This document shows, one piece after another, positions 1 through 9,395 of a DNA stretch of 64,000 nucleotides (positions are counted from its first letter, which is position 1; each line of letters starts with the position of its first letter). Both the position numbers and the translations under genes were made by a program. Location: the NCBI RefSeq assembly GCF_000695625.1, contig NZ_JMQI01000082.1:1-64000 (forward strand). The letters are read 5' to 3'. Source of the stretch: Amycolatopsis rifamycinica (GTDB lineage Bacteria > Actinomycetota > Actinomycetes > Mycobacteriales > Pseudonocardiaceae). The notes under the pieces are model-generated. The model did not search any database, was not told the origin of the DNA, and was given only the letters and a program-made list of their open reading frames with translations.

Positions 1-948
1 GGCGATGAGGGGATTGCGGCGTCGGCGTCGTATCGGTACGGCACCCAGGAGCACATGTTCTCCCGGGGTGCGGACGGGTCGTTGCTGCACTCCTATAACG
101 CCGGTGAGTCCATCGAGTCCGAGTCGTATCCCGCGGCGCTCGCGGGTCAGCCGGTGGCGTTCGTGTCGGGTGACACCCAGCACGTGTTCGCCAGGTTGAG
201 CGACAACACGATCGGGCACTGGTACTGGTACCCCACCGACGCCGACCCGAACTTCGAGCAGTGGGGTGCCGACGACATCGCGGGCAACCCGACCGGGTAC
301 GCCTTCGGGGACCAGCAGCACGTCTTCGCCCGCGGCACCGACGGCAAGCTCAAGCACCTCTACTGGACCCCGGACACGGGCATGGTCGAGGAAACCCAGA
401 CCCAGTCGGTCGCGGGTGACCCGGTGGCGTATGTGTGGGGCGACCAGCAGCACGTGTTCGGCCGCACCACCGACGGCCACCTCGCCCACTGGTACTGGAC
501 CCCCACCGACGCCGACCCCAACTACGGGATCTGGGGTTCCAGCACCATCGCCGGTGACCCCACCGGGTACGCCTTCGGTGAGCAGCAGCACGTCTTCGCC
601 CGCGGCACCGACGGCACGCTCAAGCACTTCTACTGGACTCCCGACGAAGAAGTCGTCGACGAACCCCTCGGCGCACCCATCCAGGGCAACCCGGCCGCCT
701 ACGTCTGGCAGGACCAGCAGCACGTGTTCGCCCGCACCCCGGACAACCAGCTCGGCCACTGGTACTGGACCCCGGAAGACAACCAGCCCCGCCACGACAA
801 CTGGGGCGGCAACCTCGGCACCAACCCCACCGGCTTCGCCACCGACAACCAGGAAAACATCTACGGCCGAACCACCAACGGCACGTTGACCCACTGGTAC
901 TGGAACACCGACATGGGCGCCCCGGACATCGAAAACTGGGGCCAGTGA
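1..948 (+). CDS. PLL-like beta-propeller repeat protein, 5' end outside window
   Basis: The reading frame is open from base 1, so the start lies upstream and only the C-terminal 315 residues are present. They consist of seven repeats (the first partial) of about 44-46 residues, each with a core like QQHVFARxTDG followed by HWYWTP. This resembles the PLL-like (Photorhabdus lectin-like) propeller family, whose blades bind sugars such as fucose; that function is inferred. Blades alternate between two types, giving a two-blade unit of 90 codons that repeats almost exactly in DNA (positions 292 and 562). The stop codon at 946-948 lies 17 bases before the next gene, so both are probably co-transcribed. 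Confidence 0.75.
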   Translation, partial: GDEGIAASASYRYGTQEHMFSRGADGSLLHSYNAGESIESESYPAALAGQPVAFVSGDTQHVFARLSDNTIGHWYWYPTDADPNFEQWGADDIAGNPTGYAFGDQQHVFARGTDGKLKHLYWTPDTGMVEETQTQSVAGDPVAYVWGDQQHVFGRTTDGHLAHWYWTPTDADPNYGIWGSSTIAGDPTGYAFGEQQHVFARGTDGTLKHFYWTPDEEVVDEPLGAPIQGNPAAYVWQDQQHVFARTPDNQLGHWYWTPEDNQPRHDNWGGNLGTNPTGFATDNQENIYGRTTNGTLTHWYWNTDMGAPDIENWGQ

Positions 949-965
949 AAGAAAGGAAGTACGTC

Positions 966-1880
966 ATGCGAACGAAGATCGCACGGCCGCTCGCCGCGCT
1001 GGTACTGGCCGCGGCGACCGTCGCCGCGGTGCACAGTCCCGCCTTCGCGGACACCACCACAACGCTCAGCTTCTCCGCGCACCAGGACGACGACCTGCTG
1101 TTCATGAATCCGGACATCGCCTCCGACGTCGAAGCCGGGTACAACGTGTGGGTCACCTACCTCACCGCGGGGGAGATCCCGTGCGAGAGCCACGACCCGT
1201 GCGGCATGGACTACGCCGACAGCCGGGTGCAGGGTGAACGCGCCGCCTACGCCGAGACAGCGGGGGTGCCGAATTCCTGGACGTACGAGGAAATGTGGTT
1301 CGGTGGCCACCCCGTCGCCGTGAACCACCTCGACGGGACGAACGTCCACCTCGTCTTCACGTACATCCACGCGGCCGCCGGGCCCGAGGACAACTGCGGT
1401 GACCTCTTCCGCATGCTGCACGACGACTCGTACGAGGCCCGGCCGATCGACTACCGGCCCGCGTACACGAAGGATTCGTTCGTCGGCATGCTCCGGTCGA
1501 TCATCGACTACGTCCAGCCCGACTACCTGCGCACCCAGAGCACGCTCGGACACCGGGAACGACGCGGTGACGGCGTGGCCGACAACGTCGACCACGTCGC
1601 CGGGGCGATACTCGCGGCCGACGCGGACGTCGACGGCGCGGGCAACACCTGGATCCGGCGGGACGAATACCAGGGCTACGTCATCACCGACTACCCGGAC
1701 AACGTCGGCGGCTACTGGCGCGACCGCAAGCAGCAGATCTGGAACGCCTACAAGCCGTTCGACTACCAGATCAGCCCGTGGTCGTGGGACAACGTGATGG
1801 GCAAGCAGTACCGGCCGGAAGGGCGGATCTTCTGGCCGGGCATCCCCTGGGTGCCGCCGGGCGACTTCAACGCTTGCTAG
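966..1880 (+). CDS. Exported PIG-L/LmbE-family deacetylase
   Basis: This 304-residue protein has a signal peptide (charged MRTKIARP, hydrophobic stretch, cleavage likely after SPAFA). The mature part begins with AHQDDD at residues 38-43, the zinc-binding AHPDD motif of PIG-L/LmbE N-acetylglucosamine deacetylases with Q in place of P. A later NVDHVAGA segment fits the third zinc ligand. The family removes acetyl groups from GlcNAc-type sugars; an extracytoplasmic substrate is inferred. The ATG at 966 is preferred over the GTG at 945 because of the GAAAGGAAG ribosome site at 951-959 and the signal peptide. It ends overlapping the opposite-strand regulator by four bases. Confidence 0.85.
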   Translation: MRTKIARPLAALVLAAATVAAVHSPAFADTTTTLSFSAHQDDDLLFMNPDIASDVEAGYNVWVTYLTAGEIPCESHDPCGMDYADSRVQGERAAYAETAGVPNSWTYEEMWFGGHPVAVNHLDGTNVHLVFTYIHAAAGPEDNCGDLFRMLHDDSYEARPIDYRPAYTKDSFVGMLRSIIDYVQPDYLRTQSTLGHRERRGDGVADNVDHVAGAILAADADVDGAGNTWIRRDEYQGYVITDYPDNVGGYWRDRKQQIWNAYKPFDYQISPWSWDNVMGKQYRPEGRIFWPGIPWVPPGDFNAC

Positions 1881-4800
1881 TGGTGTTCCGTGAAGACCGC
1901 TTTCCCGTTGCCGGAAGCGGTCTTCACGGACATCCGCGGTTCACCGGCCTCCCGGGCGCCGTACCTGGTGAAGAGGGCCTGCGCCTCGGCGTGGGTGGCG
2001 TCGGATTCCGCCTGCCGGCCCAGCGCTCGCTGGGCTGCCGCGAGGTCCCGCAGGTTGCGGGCCCGCCACAGGGGGAGGGAAAGCGCGTCGCACCAGGTGA
2101 GGGCGAGCTCGAGGTGGCGCCGGGCGGACTCCGGCTCGCCGCGGACGAGTTCGAGCTCACCCAAGGTGCGGAGCATGAGCGCCTGGCCGAAGCCGTCCTG
2201 CATTTCGCGGCAGGTCGCCAGCGCGTCTTCGAGCTCCGCGCGCAACTCGTCGGTGTTCCGGCGTCCCTGTCTGATGTGGACTTTCACGAGGGCCTGGGTG
2301 GCGTAGGCGATCATCAACCGGTCACCGGCTCCCCGCAGGAGGTCCAAGCCCTGCGCGCACGCCCGCTCGGCTTCGGCGAGCCGCCCGGCCGCGCGGTGCA
2401 CGATGCCGAGCGAACGCAGGACGAGGGCGACGCCGTGGTTGTCCGGCAGCGCCCGGTACCGGGTGAGGGCGCGCTCCAGTTCGGTGCGGGCTTCGGGCAG
2501 CCGGCCGAGTTCGGTCAAAACCATGCCGCGGCCGTGGTGCGCGCGGGCCTCCGCCCGCGGGTCGCCGAGCCGGCTCAGCACCGGGAGGGCCTCTCCGAGC
2601 AGCTTCAACGCTTCGGGCAGCTGTGCCTGCTCGCGCCGGACGCTGCTCAGCATCATCCGCGTGATCGCTTGGCCGCGGACGTCGTCGACTTCGGCGTACG
2701 CCTCGAGGGCCTGTGCGTAGTAGTCGGCGGCTTCGTCGAGTCGATCCTGCTCGCTGCGCAGCCAGCCGAGACCCGCCAGCAGCAGGCCCTGACCGGAGAG
2801 GTCGCCCGTCTGCCGGGCCGCTCCGAGCGCGGCCGTGTGGGTCCGCCACCAGTAGTGGAAGTGGTTCTCCACGGCGAAGGACGAGGAACACAGCGCGGTT
2901 GCCAGCCGCACGGCCGGATCCGCCAGCCCCAGCTCGCTGGCGCGCTCGACGATGTGCACGAGCGCCGCTTGTTCGGTGTCGAACCAGGCGAGGGGCTCGC
3001 CGAGCGCGTCTGTGGAGACCAGCTCCGGGGTCGCCGCCGGACCCGGGGCGGCGGGCCGCAGGGCGCGCACCGGGGTGCCGCCCGAGGCCCACTCGACCAG
3101 CCGGTACCACTCGTCGGCCGCCTGCCGGACCGCGAGCCGCAGCTGCTCGGCGTCCTCCTCCGCTTCGGCGCGTTCCCAGCCGAACACGCGGATGAGGTCG
3201 TGCAGGCGGTACCGGGTGACACCCGACCCGTCGTTGCTGACCACGTCCAGCAGCTGGGCGCGGACCAGTCCTTCGACGATGTCCTCGGCGTCGTCCGGCG
3301 GCACCGACAGCAGCACGCTCACCAGCCAAGCGCCGAAGTCGGGCACTCCCAGCCAGCCGAGCCGGCGCAGCGCGGACCGTTCGAGGTCACCGAGGCCGCG
3401 GTAGGACAGGGCGAGGCTGCCGCGGACTTCGAGGTCGCCGATCGCCAGTTCGTTCAGGAACTTCCGCTGTTCGCGCAGCCTCGGCACCAGCCGGGACGGC
3501 CGCCAGTCCGGCCGCGCGGCGAGGCGGGCGCCGATGATCCGGACGGCCAGCGGCAGGTTGCCGCAGAGGTGCACGAGCGTGCGGGCCGCGTCGGGTTCGG
3601 CGGCGATCCGGGTGCCCCCGACGATCTGCGTGAGCAGAGCGAGACCGGTTTTGTCGTCGAGGACCTGCAGGTCGATGTGCTCGGTCGAGTCGAGCGCGGC
3701 CAGCCGCACCCGGCTGGTGAGCACGCACAGGCAATCGTCACCGCTGGGCAGCAGCGGCCGCACCTGGCGTTCGTCCGCTGCGTCGTCGAGCACCACCAGC
3801 AGCCGCTTCGACGCGGAGAGGGTCCGGTACAGCTCGCCGCGTTCGTCGAGGCCCACCGGGAGTTCGGCGTCGGCGACGCCCAGGGCGCGCAGGAACCGGC
3901 CGAGCACCTCGACGGCGTCTACTGGCGACTGCTGGGCGCCGCGCAGGGCCACGTAGAGCTGCCCGTCGGGGAACCTGGCCCGCAGCAGGTGACTCACGTG
4001 CACGGCCAGTGAGCTCTTGCCGGAGCCGGGCTTGCCGGAGATCGCCACCCGGCGCGCGGCCGGCTTGGTGAGCGCCGCCGACTCGGCGGTCCGGCCGGTG
4101 AAGTCGGTGATGTCCGGGGGAAGCAGGCATGGGCCGCCGGACGCCTCCCGCAGCGGCGCCGGTTCCTCTTCGGACTTCGGCGCGGCCGGTGCGCCGGGCT
4201 CGGGCGCCACCGTGTCACCGCGCAAGATCCGCTGGTGCAGGGCCCGCAGCTCCGGCCCGGGTTCGACGCCGAGCTCTTCGACGAGCAAGCCGCGCCCCGC
4301 TTGGTAGCACCTCAGCGCATCGGCTTGCCGTCCGGTCGTCCACAACGCGGTCATCAGCTGGCCGCGGAGGCGTTCGCGGAGGGGGTGCTCCGCGACCAAT
4401 GCCGTCAGCTCGTTGACCAACCCCGCGCCGCGACCCAGTGCGAACGCGCAGTCGATGCGCTTCTCCAGCACGTCCAGCCGCTGGTCCGCCAGCCGGGCGG
4501 CCTCCGTCGCGGCGAACCGGGACTTGAGGCCGCCGAGAGCCGGGCCTTGCCACTGGTCGAGCGCCTGCCCGTACCGCTGTTCGGCCGCTTCGTGGTCCCC
4601 CGCGCCGGCCGCCGAATCCCCTTCGGCCGCCAGGCGGGCGAACTCCAGCAAGTCGACGGTGCAGCCGGTCAGCTCGATCCGGTAGCCGCTCTGTTCGGTG
4701 AGGATCGCGCCCGGTACCCCGTCGGGCTGCTGGAACGCCCGGCGCAGGGTCGAGACGTAGGTGTGCAGCAACGCGGATGCGCTTTCCGGCGGCGCTTCGT

Positions 4801-4951
4801 CCCAAATGATCGAGATCAACCGGTCGGCGTGCAGCACCCGGCCTTCCGCGAGCAAGAGCGCCGCGAGCAAGGTGCGGGGTTTGGGGCCGCCCAGCGGGAC
4901 ATCGGTCCCGTTTCGCCGCGCCGTCACCGTCCCCAGCAGCTGAAACCGCAT
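1877..4951 (-). CDS. SARP/AfsR-type transcriptional regulator (BTAD, NB-ARC, TPR)
   Basis: The 1024-residue protein starts with an OmpR-like winged helix (residues about 1-95, including GGPKPRTLLAALLL) and a BTAD domain to about residue 250 (EELGVEPGPELRALHQRIL). A STAND/NB-ARC ATPase follows with Walker A GKPGSGKSS near residue 305 and Walker B LLVVLDDAAD. The C-terminal 350 residues are TPR-like helices. AfsR-family proteins activate secondary metabolism or development genes in response to signals. The ATG at 4951 follows a GGGG-rich ribosome site. No biosynthetic cluster is visible beside it, so the target is unknown; the hairpin at 1887-1930 encodes its last residues. Confidence 0.9.
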   Translation of the reverse strand: MRFQLLGTVTARRNGTDVPLGGPKPRTLLAALLLAEGRVLHADRLISIIWDEAPPESASALLHTYVSTLRRAFQQPDGVPGAILTEQSGYRIELTGCTVDLLEFARLAAEGDSAAGAGDHEAAEQRYGQALDQWQGPALGGLKSRFAATEAARLADQRLDVLEKRIDCAFALGRGAGLVNELTALVAEHPLRERLRGQLMTALWTTGRQADALRCYQAGRGLLVEELGVEPGPELRALHQRILRGDTVAPEPGAPAAPKSEEEPAPLREASGGPCLLPPDITDFTGRTAESAALTKPAARRVAISGKPGSGKSSLAVHVSHLLRARFPDGQLYVALRGAQQSPVDAVEVLGRFLRALGVADAELPVGLDERGELYRTLSASKRLLVVLDDAADERQVRPLLPSGDDCLCVLTSRVRLAALDSTEHIDLQVLDDKTGLALLTQIVGGTRIAAEPDAARTLVHLCGNLPLAVRIIGARLAARPDWRPSRLVPRLREQRKFLNELAIGDLEVRGSLALSYRGLGDLERSALRRLGWLGVPDFGAWLVSVLLSVPPDDAEDIVEGLVRAQLLDVVSNDGSGVTRYRLHDLIRVFGWERAEAEEDAEQLRLAVRQAADEWYRLVEWASGGTPVRALRPAAPGPAATPELVSTDALGEPLAWFDTEQAALVHIVERASELGLADPAVRLATALCSSSFAVENHFHYWWRTHTAALGAARQTGDLSGQGLLLAGLGWLRSEQDRLDEAADYYAQALEAYAEVDDVRGQAITRMMLSSVRREQAQLPEALKLLGEALPVLSRLGDPRAEARAHHGRGMVLTELGRLPEARTELERALTRYRALPDNHGVALVLRSLGIVHRAAGRLAEAERACAQGLDLLRGAGDRLMIAYATQALVKVHIRQGRRNTDELRAELEDALATCREMQDGFGQALMLRTLGELELVRGEPESARRHLELALTWCDALSLPLWRARNLRDLAAAQRALGRQAESDATHAEAQALFTRYGAREAGEPRMSVKTASGNGKAVFTEHH
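1887..1930. terminator. Long perfect hairpin terminator inside 3' coding end of the regulator
   Basis: Arms 1887-1902 and 1915-1930 are perfect 16-base inverted repeats with a 12-base loop. The hairpin sits seven bases after the deacetylase stop and lies within the last codons of the AfsR-type gene on the other strand, so its sequence also encodes that protein's C-terminus. A U-tract is lacking, as is common in actinobacteria. Confidence 0.7.
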
Positions 4952-5192
4952 CGAGATCCCCCCAGCCCCGTGAGATCACACGATCAGGTGACCCCTTACG
5001 GACCCTAGTTACCTCGTCGGAGGGCGCACAAGAACGCGATCACCCGAGGTCGGATGCGGTCGGGAAAACACTCGAACGGCGGAAACGAGGAGTTGCGGCG
5101 GGTAGCCGGGCCGGCGTCGGGCCTTCCGTCGGCGACCTGGAGTTCGCCGACGAGCTGACCCTCGGCCGCGCGCTCTCGGGCCGCCGGGCGCT

Positions 5193-5750
5193 CTAGGGAG
5201 CGTCGAAGCGGCGCAGGTCGTACAGGTCCATCAGGCGGATCACCTTGTTCGCGTACTCCGGGTCGGTGGCGTACTTGCGCGCCACCGCCCGGATGAACGC
5301 GTCCGGGTCCGTCCGCACCGGCAGCGCCGCCGCGTAGTTCGGCGAAGTCGTCAGCAGCCGGCCGTAATCGCGGAATGAGTCGTCGATCGACGCGTAGGAG
5401 CGGAAATACGCGTCCACCGGGTGGCAGGGCGCCGGAACGCATTCCGTCGTCGGGTACTGCGCGCACCGCAGCGCGATCGGCCCCGGGCTCGTCGGCGTCA
5501 CGCACTTGAAGCCGAAGTAGTTCCGCTCGGCCGTGGACAACTTGCTGCGGCCCCAGTTCGACTCCAGGATCGACTGCGCGACCGTCACCGACGCCGGGAT
5601 GTCGTACGCCGCGTGGATCGCGCGCGCGATCGGGCCCGCCGTGGTGACGTACGCCTCCTGGAAACCGGAGCTCAACGCCGCCGAGTGCGTGGCTTCCTGG
5701 TCGATGGGTGGGACCACCACCAGTACCGCCGCCAGTCCGAGGAGGATCAT
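5193..5750 (-). CDS. Secreted glucosaminidase-domain peptidoglycan hydrolase
   Basis: The 185-residue protein begins with a short hydrophobic segment (MILLGLAAVLVVVPP), probably a signal or anchor. The rest matches the glucosaminidase fold of FlgJ/LytG-type enzymes (PF01832), with the catalytic-region motif SILESNWGRSKL near residue 60 and a C-terminal DPEYANKVIRLMDLYDL segment typical of the family. It would cleave glycan strands outside the membrane. The ATG at 5750 is the first start in frame. It lies downstream of the wecB-like gene on the same strand with a 57-base gap and may belong to the envelope locus. Confidence 0.85.
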   Translation of the reverse strand: MILLGLAAVLVVVPPIDQEATHSAALSSGFQEAYVTTAGPIARAIHAAYDIPASVTVAQSILESNWGRSKLSTAERNYFGFKCVTPTSPGPIALRCAQYPTTECVPAPCHPVDAYFRSYASIDDSFRDYGRLLTTSPNYAAALPVRTDPDAFIRAVARKYATDPEYANKVIRLMDLYDLRRFDAP

Positions 5751-5807
5751 GGCGACACTTTGCCCGGCTCACCCCCGGAAAAACGCGAGGTCACCCGGAC
5801 GAAGGAC

Positions 5808-6905
5808 TCAGCAGTAGCCGAGCTGCGCCAGCGTGTCGACGATGATTTCGGACGGGTGGTACTTGTCCATCCAGGACTCGCCGCGCCGGTTCTGGTACGT
5901 GTCGAGGAAGTTCTGCAGCTTGTCGCCGCGCATTTCCGTCAGCACGACCGTCTCGCCGAGGTGCTGCGGCGTCTCCGTGCGCTCGCGGTGCACCGCGCAG
6001 GGCAGGCCCAGGTAGTAGCACTCCGCCGAAAGACCACCCGAGTCGGTGACGACGTACTCGGCGCGCGCCACCAGCGGCAGGAACTTCAGGTACCGCATCT
6101 TCGGCTGGACGATGAACTGGTCGTCGAAGATGTTCCCGATGCCGAGCGAGCGGATCTTCTCGCGCTCGGGCGCGCCGGCCATGTACAGGATCGGCATCTT
6201 GCGGCTCTGCTCGCGCAGGATTTCCAGCGCCTCGCGGTACTTGTCCGGGCGCGAAACCAGCTCGAAGCGGTGCAGCGTGGCCAGGCCGAACTTCTCCGGC
6301 AGGTTCGGCACGTCCAGCGGGCCGTTGATGGCCAGGCGCATCGCGTCGATCGCCGTGTTCGCCTCGGTGTCGACGACCACGCCGCGGGCGTGGCGCAGGT
6401 TGTTGACCTCGCGGATGCTCGGCGCGAAGTGGATGTCGACGATCTTCGCCGCGATCTTGCGGTTCAGCTCCTCCGGCAGCGGCGAGAGGATGCTGCCCGA
6501 CCGCGCGCCCGCCTCGACGTGCCCGACGCGGGACTTGAGGATCCGCTTGCCGATCAGGGAGCCGTACGGCGTGGTGAACGTGTCGCCGTGCACCAGCACC
6601 AGCGGCGGGCGGCCGTCCTCGGTCAGCGCGGCGCGCAGCTCGTGGCGGCGGCTCCACGCCGTCCGCAGCACCTGCGCGGCCCAGCCGGGCACCTGCGCCG
6701 GCGACTCGAGGTTGTGCGCCTTGTCCTCCGGCACCAGCCAGACGTCCGGCTCCGGCATGTTCAGGTCGGCGAGGACGTCGGCGACCTCGTCGACGTGCTG
6801 GGCGGTGAACCAGATCTTCGGCCGCATCCCGCGCTCGCGGATCCCGTGGTAGACGGGCGCGATCTTGATCAGTTCCGCGGTGGTGCCGAGAATGAAGGAA
6901 ATCAC
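5808..6905 (-). CDS. wecB: UDP-N-acetylglucosamine 2-epimerase
   Basis: The 365-residue product begins VISFILGTTAELIKIAPVY, the usual N-terminus of non-hydrolysing UDP-GlcNAc 2-epimerases. Further family motifs are VHGDTFTT, HVEAGARS and the nucleotide-binding VTDSGGLSAE. The enzyme interconverts UDP-GlcNAc and UDP-ManNAc in the cytoplasm for polysaccharide synthesis. I chose the GTG at 6905 because homology begins there; the frame stays open further upstream but has no good alternative, and the ribosome site is weak. It is divergent from the glycosyltransferase at 6990, sharing an 84-base promoter region. Confidence 0.88.
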   Translation of the reverse strand: MISFILGTTAELIKIAPVYHGIRERGMRPKIWFTAQHVDEVADVLADLNMPEPDVWLVPEDKAHNLESPAQVPGWAAQVLRTAWSRRHELRAALTEDGRPPLVLVHGDTFTTPYGSLIGKRILKSRVGHVEAGARSGSILSPLPEELNRKIAAKIVDIHFAPSIREVNNLRHARGVVVDTEANTAIDAMRLAINGPLDVPNLPEKFGLATLHRFELVSRPDKYREALEILREQSRKMPILYMAGAPEREKIRSLGIGNIFDDQFIVQPKMRYLKFLPLVARAEYVVTDSGGLSAECYYLGLPCAVHRERTETPQHLGETVVLTEMRGDKLQNFLDTYQNRRGESWMDKYHPSEIIVDTLAQLGYC

Positions 6906-6989
6906 CAGAGGAGCCCATTTCCGGTCGGGTGCGGTGGCGTAAGGATACTGGCCGACCCGGCACCCGGGCCGCCGGGTAGCCTCGGCACG

Positions 6990-8009
6990 GTGAGTGCGAA
7001 CCCGCTCCTCCCCTCGCTCAGCGTCGTGATCCCGGTCTACAACGAGCAGGACTGGATCGAACGCAGTGTCGGCGCGCTGCTCGCTTCGGCGTCGGCCGCG
7101 AGCTGGCCGATCGAGGTCGTCGTGGTCGACGACGGCAGCACCGACGCCACCCCCTCCCGGCTCGACGACCTGCGCGAACGCCACGGCATCACCGTGCTGA
7201 GGCAGGCCAACTCCGGCCGGTTCGAGGCGCGGCGGGCCGGCATCGCCAAGTCGTCCGGCGAGTGGGTCGCGCTGCTCGACAGCCGCGTCATCGTCGACGA
7301 GCAGACCCTGACGTTCCTGCGCGACCAGCTCGTGGAGCACCCCGAGCGCGCGGTCTGGAACGGGCACATCAACGTCGCGTCCGAGCACAACCCGTACGCC
7401 GGCTTCATGGCCGGCCTGGTCAAGGTGCCGTGGCGCAAGTACTGCGCGAACCCGCGGCTGATGTCGTACGGCATCGACGAGTTCGACGTCTACCCGAAGG
7501 GGACGACGTTCTTCTGCGCCCGTCGCGGCCTCCTCGAGGGCTCGGTGACGGCGTTCGCGTCGCTGTTCGACGACCTCCGCTTCGCCAGCGACGACACGCG
7601 CATGCTGCGCTGGATCGCCGAGCGCGAGCGGATCTGGCTGGCCCCGGAGCTGTCGGCGACCTACAACGGGCGCGACTCGTTCAAGAAGTTCACGCAGCAG
7701 GCCTACTTCCGCGGCACGACCTACGTGGACTCCTACATCGCCTCGCCCGGCCCGGCCCGCAACGCCCTGTTCGGCGCGCTCGCCGCCGGGGTGATCGGCC
7801 TGGTCTTCGCCGCGAAGAAGCCGAAGACGACGCTGGCCGCCGGGGTCCTCGGCGCCGTCGCCGCGGGCGAAGTCGTCAAGAAGTGCGGCGCGACCGGCCC
7901 CGAGGCCCGCGCGGTCACCAAGCTGCTGCCGGTGTTCGCCGGGGGCTTCGGCGCCGGTGTCCTGCGTGGACTGGCCATGGCCGTGCGGGCCGGGCTCCGC
8001 CGCCGATGA
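6990..8009 (+). CDS. Family 2 glycosyltransferase with C-terminal membrane segment
   Basis: This 339-residue protein has a GT-A fold: LSVVIPVYNEQDWI at the N-terminus, VVVDDGSTD near residue 50, and a DSRVIVDE segment as the metal/sugar-binding DXD-like region. The last 90 residues hold small hydrophobic stretches suggesting membrane association. It probably transfers a sugar from a nucleotide donor during envelope polysaccharide synthesis; donor and acceptor are unknown. A TAGCCT hexamer at 6977-6982 stands seven bases before the GTG, consistent with a nearly leaderless mRNA. Its stop overlaps the flippase start (ATGA). Confidence 0.85.
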   Translation: MSANPLLPSLSVVIPVYNEQDWIERSVGALLASASAASWPIEVVVVDDGSTDATPSRLDDLRERHGITVLRQANSGRFEARRAGIAKSSGEWVALLDSRVIVDEQTLTFLRDQLVEHPERAVWNGHINVASEHNPYAGFMAGLVKVPWRKYCANPRLMSYGIDEFDVYPKGTTFFCARRGLLEGSVTAFASLFDDLRFASDDTRMLRWIAERERIWLAPELSATYNGRDSFKKFTQQAYFRGTTYVDSYIASPGPARNALFGALAAGVIGLVFAAKKPKTTLAAGVLGAVAAGEVVKKCGATGPEARAVTKLLPVFAGGFGAGVLRGLAMAVRAGLRRR

Positions 8010-9289
8010 GCACCGAAGTGGACACGCCGGCCGCCGCGCCCAGCGGACGCACGACCGCGGGCAGCCTCGGCGGCTCGCTGATCGTGTCCATCGGCCTCGG
8101 CTACCTGCTCACGGTCGCCTGCCAGCGGCTGCTGCCGCCGCAGGAGTACGCGGTCTTCGTCACCTTCTGGGGCCTGGTGATGGGCCTCGGCAGCACGCTG
8201 TCGCCGCTCGAGCAGGAGCTTTCGCGCCAGTCGGCGGTCGCCGCGCTCGGCGGCGGCAAGGCGGGCCGCCCGGCGCTGCGGGCGGTCGCGGTCGGCGTGG
8301 TCGTCGCGGCCGCGTTTTCGCTGGCCCTGCTGATCCCGCCGGTCAACGACAAGCTGTTCCACGGCGAGTGGTCGCTGGCGGTCATCGTGCTGGCCGGGGG
8401 CGTCGCGTTCGCCTGCCAGTTCGGCACGCGCGGGCTGCTCATCGGGCAGCACAAGGTGAAGGCCTTCTCGCTGCTCGTGATCGCCGAACCGGCCGTCCGG
8501 GCGCTGATCCTGGGCGTCCTGTTCGTTTCGGTGGCCTACAACGTCGTCTCGCTGGCGATCGCGGTCGCGGCAGGCTCGTTCGCCTGGCTGCTGTTCGCGC
8601 GCCCGGCCCGCCGGTTGCTCGACTTCCACGTCGAGGGCGACGGCTGGGGCGTCACGACCCGCCGGATGAGCATGCTCCTGGTCGGCGCGGCCCTGACGGC
8701 GGCGGTCATCACCGGCTACCCGGCCCTGGTCGGCCTCCTGGCCCCGGGCGGCGACGGCGACCGCGTCGGCGCGCTCTTCGCGGCGCTGGTCATCGCGCGG
8801 CTCCCGCTGACGCTGATCGGGCCGGTGCAGTCCTTGGCCGTGCCGTTCGTCGTCCGGCTGTCGGTGACGGACGAGGGCCGCCACCGCCTGCGCCGCGTGC
8901 TCGCGCTCGGCGCGGCGGCGTCGCTGGCCCTGGCCGCGCTCGGTGCGCTGGTGGGGTTGTGGCTCGGCCCGTGGGCGGTCCGGTTCGTCAGCGGCCCGAA
9001 GTACGACATCGACGGCTGGTCGGTGGCCGGGCTGGTGTGGTCGTCGGTGCTGCTGGTGCCGATGCAGCTGCTCACGGCGGTGCTGGTGGCCCGCACGCAG
9101 GCGAAGCTCGTGCTCGCGACCTGGGCGGTGGTGACCGGCACGGCCTCGCTGGTGCTGCTGTTCCTGCCGGGTGACACGGTGTTCCGCGCGGTGGTCGCAC
9201 TGGCCGTGGCGCCGGCGCTCGGGCTGGCCGTGGTGCTGGCGTTCGTCCTGCGGCGGGCGCCGGAGCCGGTCGAGCCCGAAGCCGCCTGA
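8006..9289 (+). CDS. Wzx-like polysaccharide flippase (MOP superfamily)
   Basis: The 427-residue protein is almost entirely hydrophobic, with about twelve predicted transmembrane helices and early motifs such as GYLLTVACQRLLPPQEYAVF, typical of Wzx/O-antigen flippases, which move lipid-linked oligosaccharides across the membrane. It is translationally coupled to the preceding glycosyltransferase by an ATGA overlap, which supports a joint role in building and exporting a surface glycan. The exact substrate cannot be read from sequence; a general MATE-like exporter is a less likely alternative. Confidence 0.8.
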   Translation: MSTEVDTPAAAPSGRTTAGSLGGSLIVSIGLGYLLTVACQRLLPPQEYAVFVTFWGLVMGLGSTLSPLEQELSRQSAVAALGGGKAGRPALRAVAVGVVVAAAFSLALLIPPVNDKLFHGEWSLAVIVLAGGVAFACQFGTRGLLIGQHKVKAFSLLVIAEPAVRALILGVLFVSVAYNVVSLAIAVAAGSFAWLLFARPARRLLDFHVEGDGWGVTTRRMSMLLVGAALTAAVITGYPALVGLLAPGGDGDRVGALFAALVIARLPLTLIGPVQSLAVPFVVRLSVTDEGRHRLRRVLALGAAASLALAALGALVGLWLGPWAVRFVSGPKYDIDGWSVAGLVWSSVLLVPMQLLTAVLVARTQAKLVLATWAVVTGTASLVLLFLPGDTVFRAVVALAVAPALGLAVVLAFVLRRAPEPVEPEAA

Positions 9290-9395
9290 GGTTCGCCGGT
9301 CACCGGGATGTCGTGAGTGGTCCCGGACGCGGTGCGGGGCCGGTTTGAGCCTGGCGCAGCGGGCAGCAACCCCCAGCCAACGCCCTCATCCAAGG

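Noticed and set aside
1778..4012. A 744-codon open frame opposite the AfsR-type gene
   Set aside because: It has no recognisable domain, overlaps a gene with clear Walker motifs, and its composition is typical of an antisense frame.
5005..5192. A gene remnant between the AfsR-type gene and the glucosaminidase
   Set aside because: The minus-strand frame there continues from a shadow of the glucosaminidase gene and gives no recognisable sequence; I treat the gap as promoter region.
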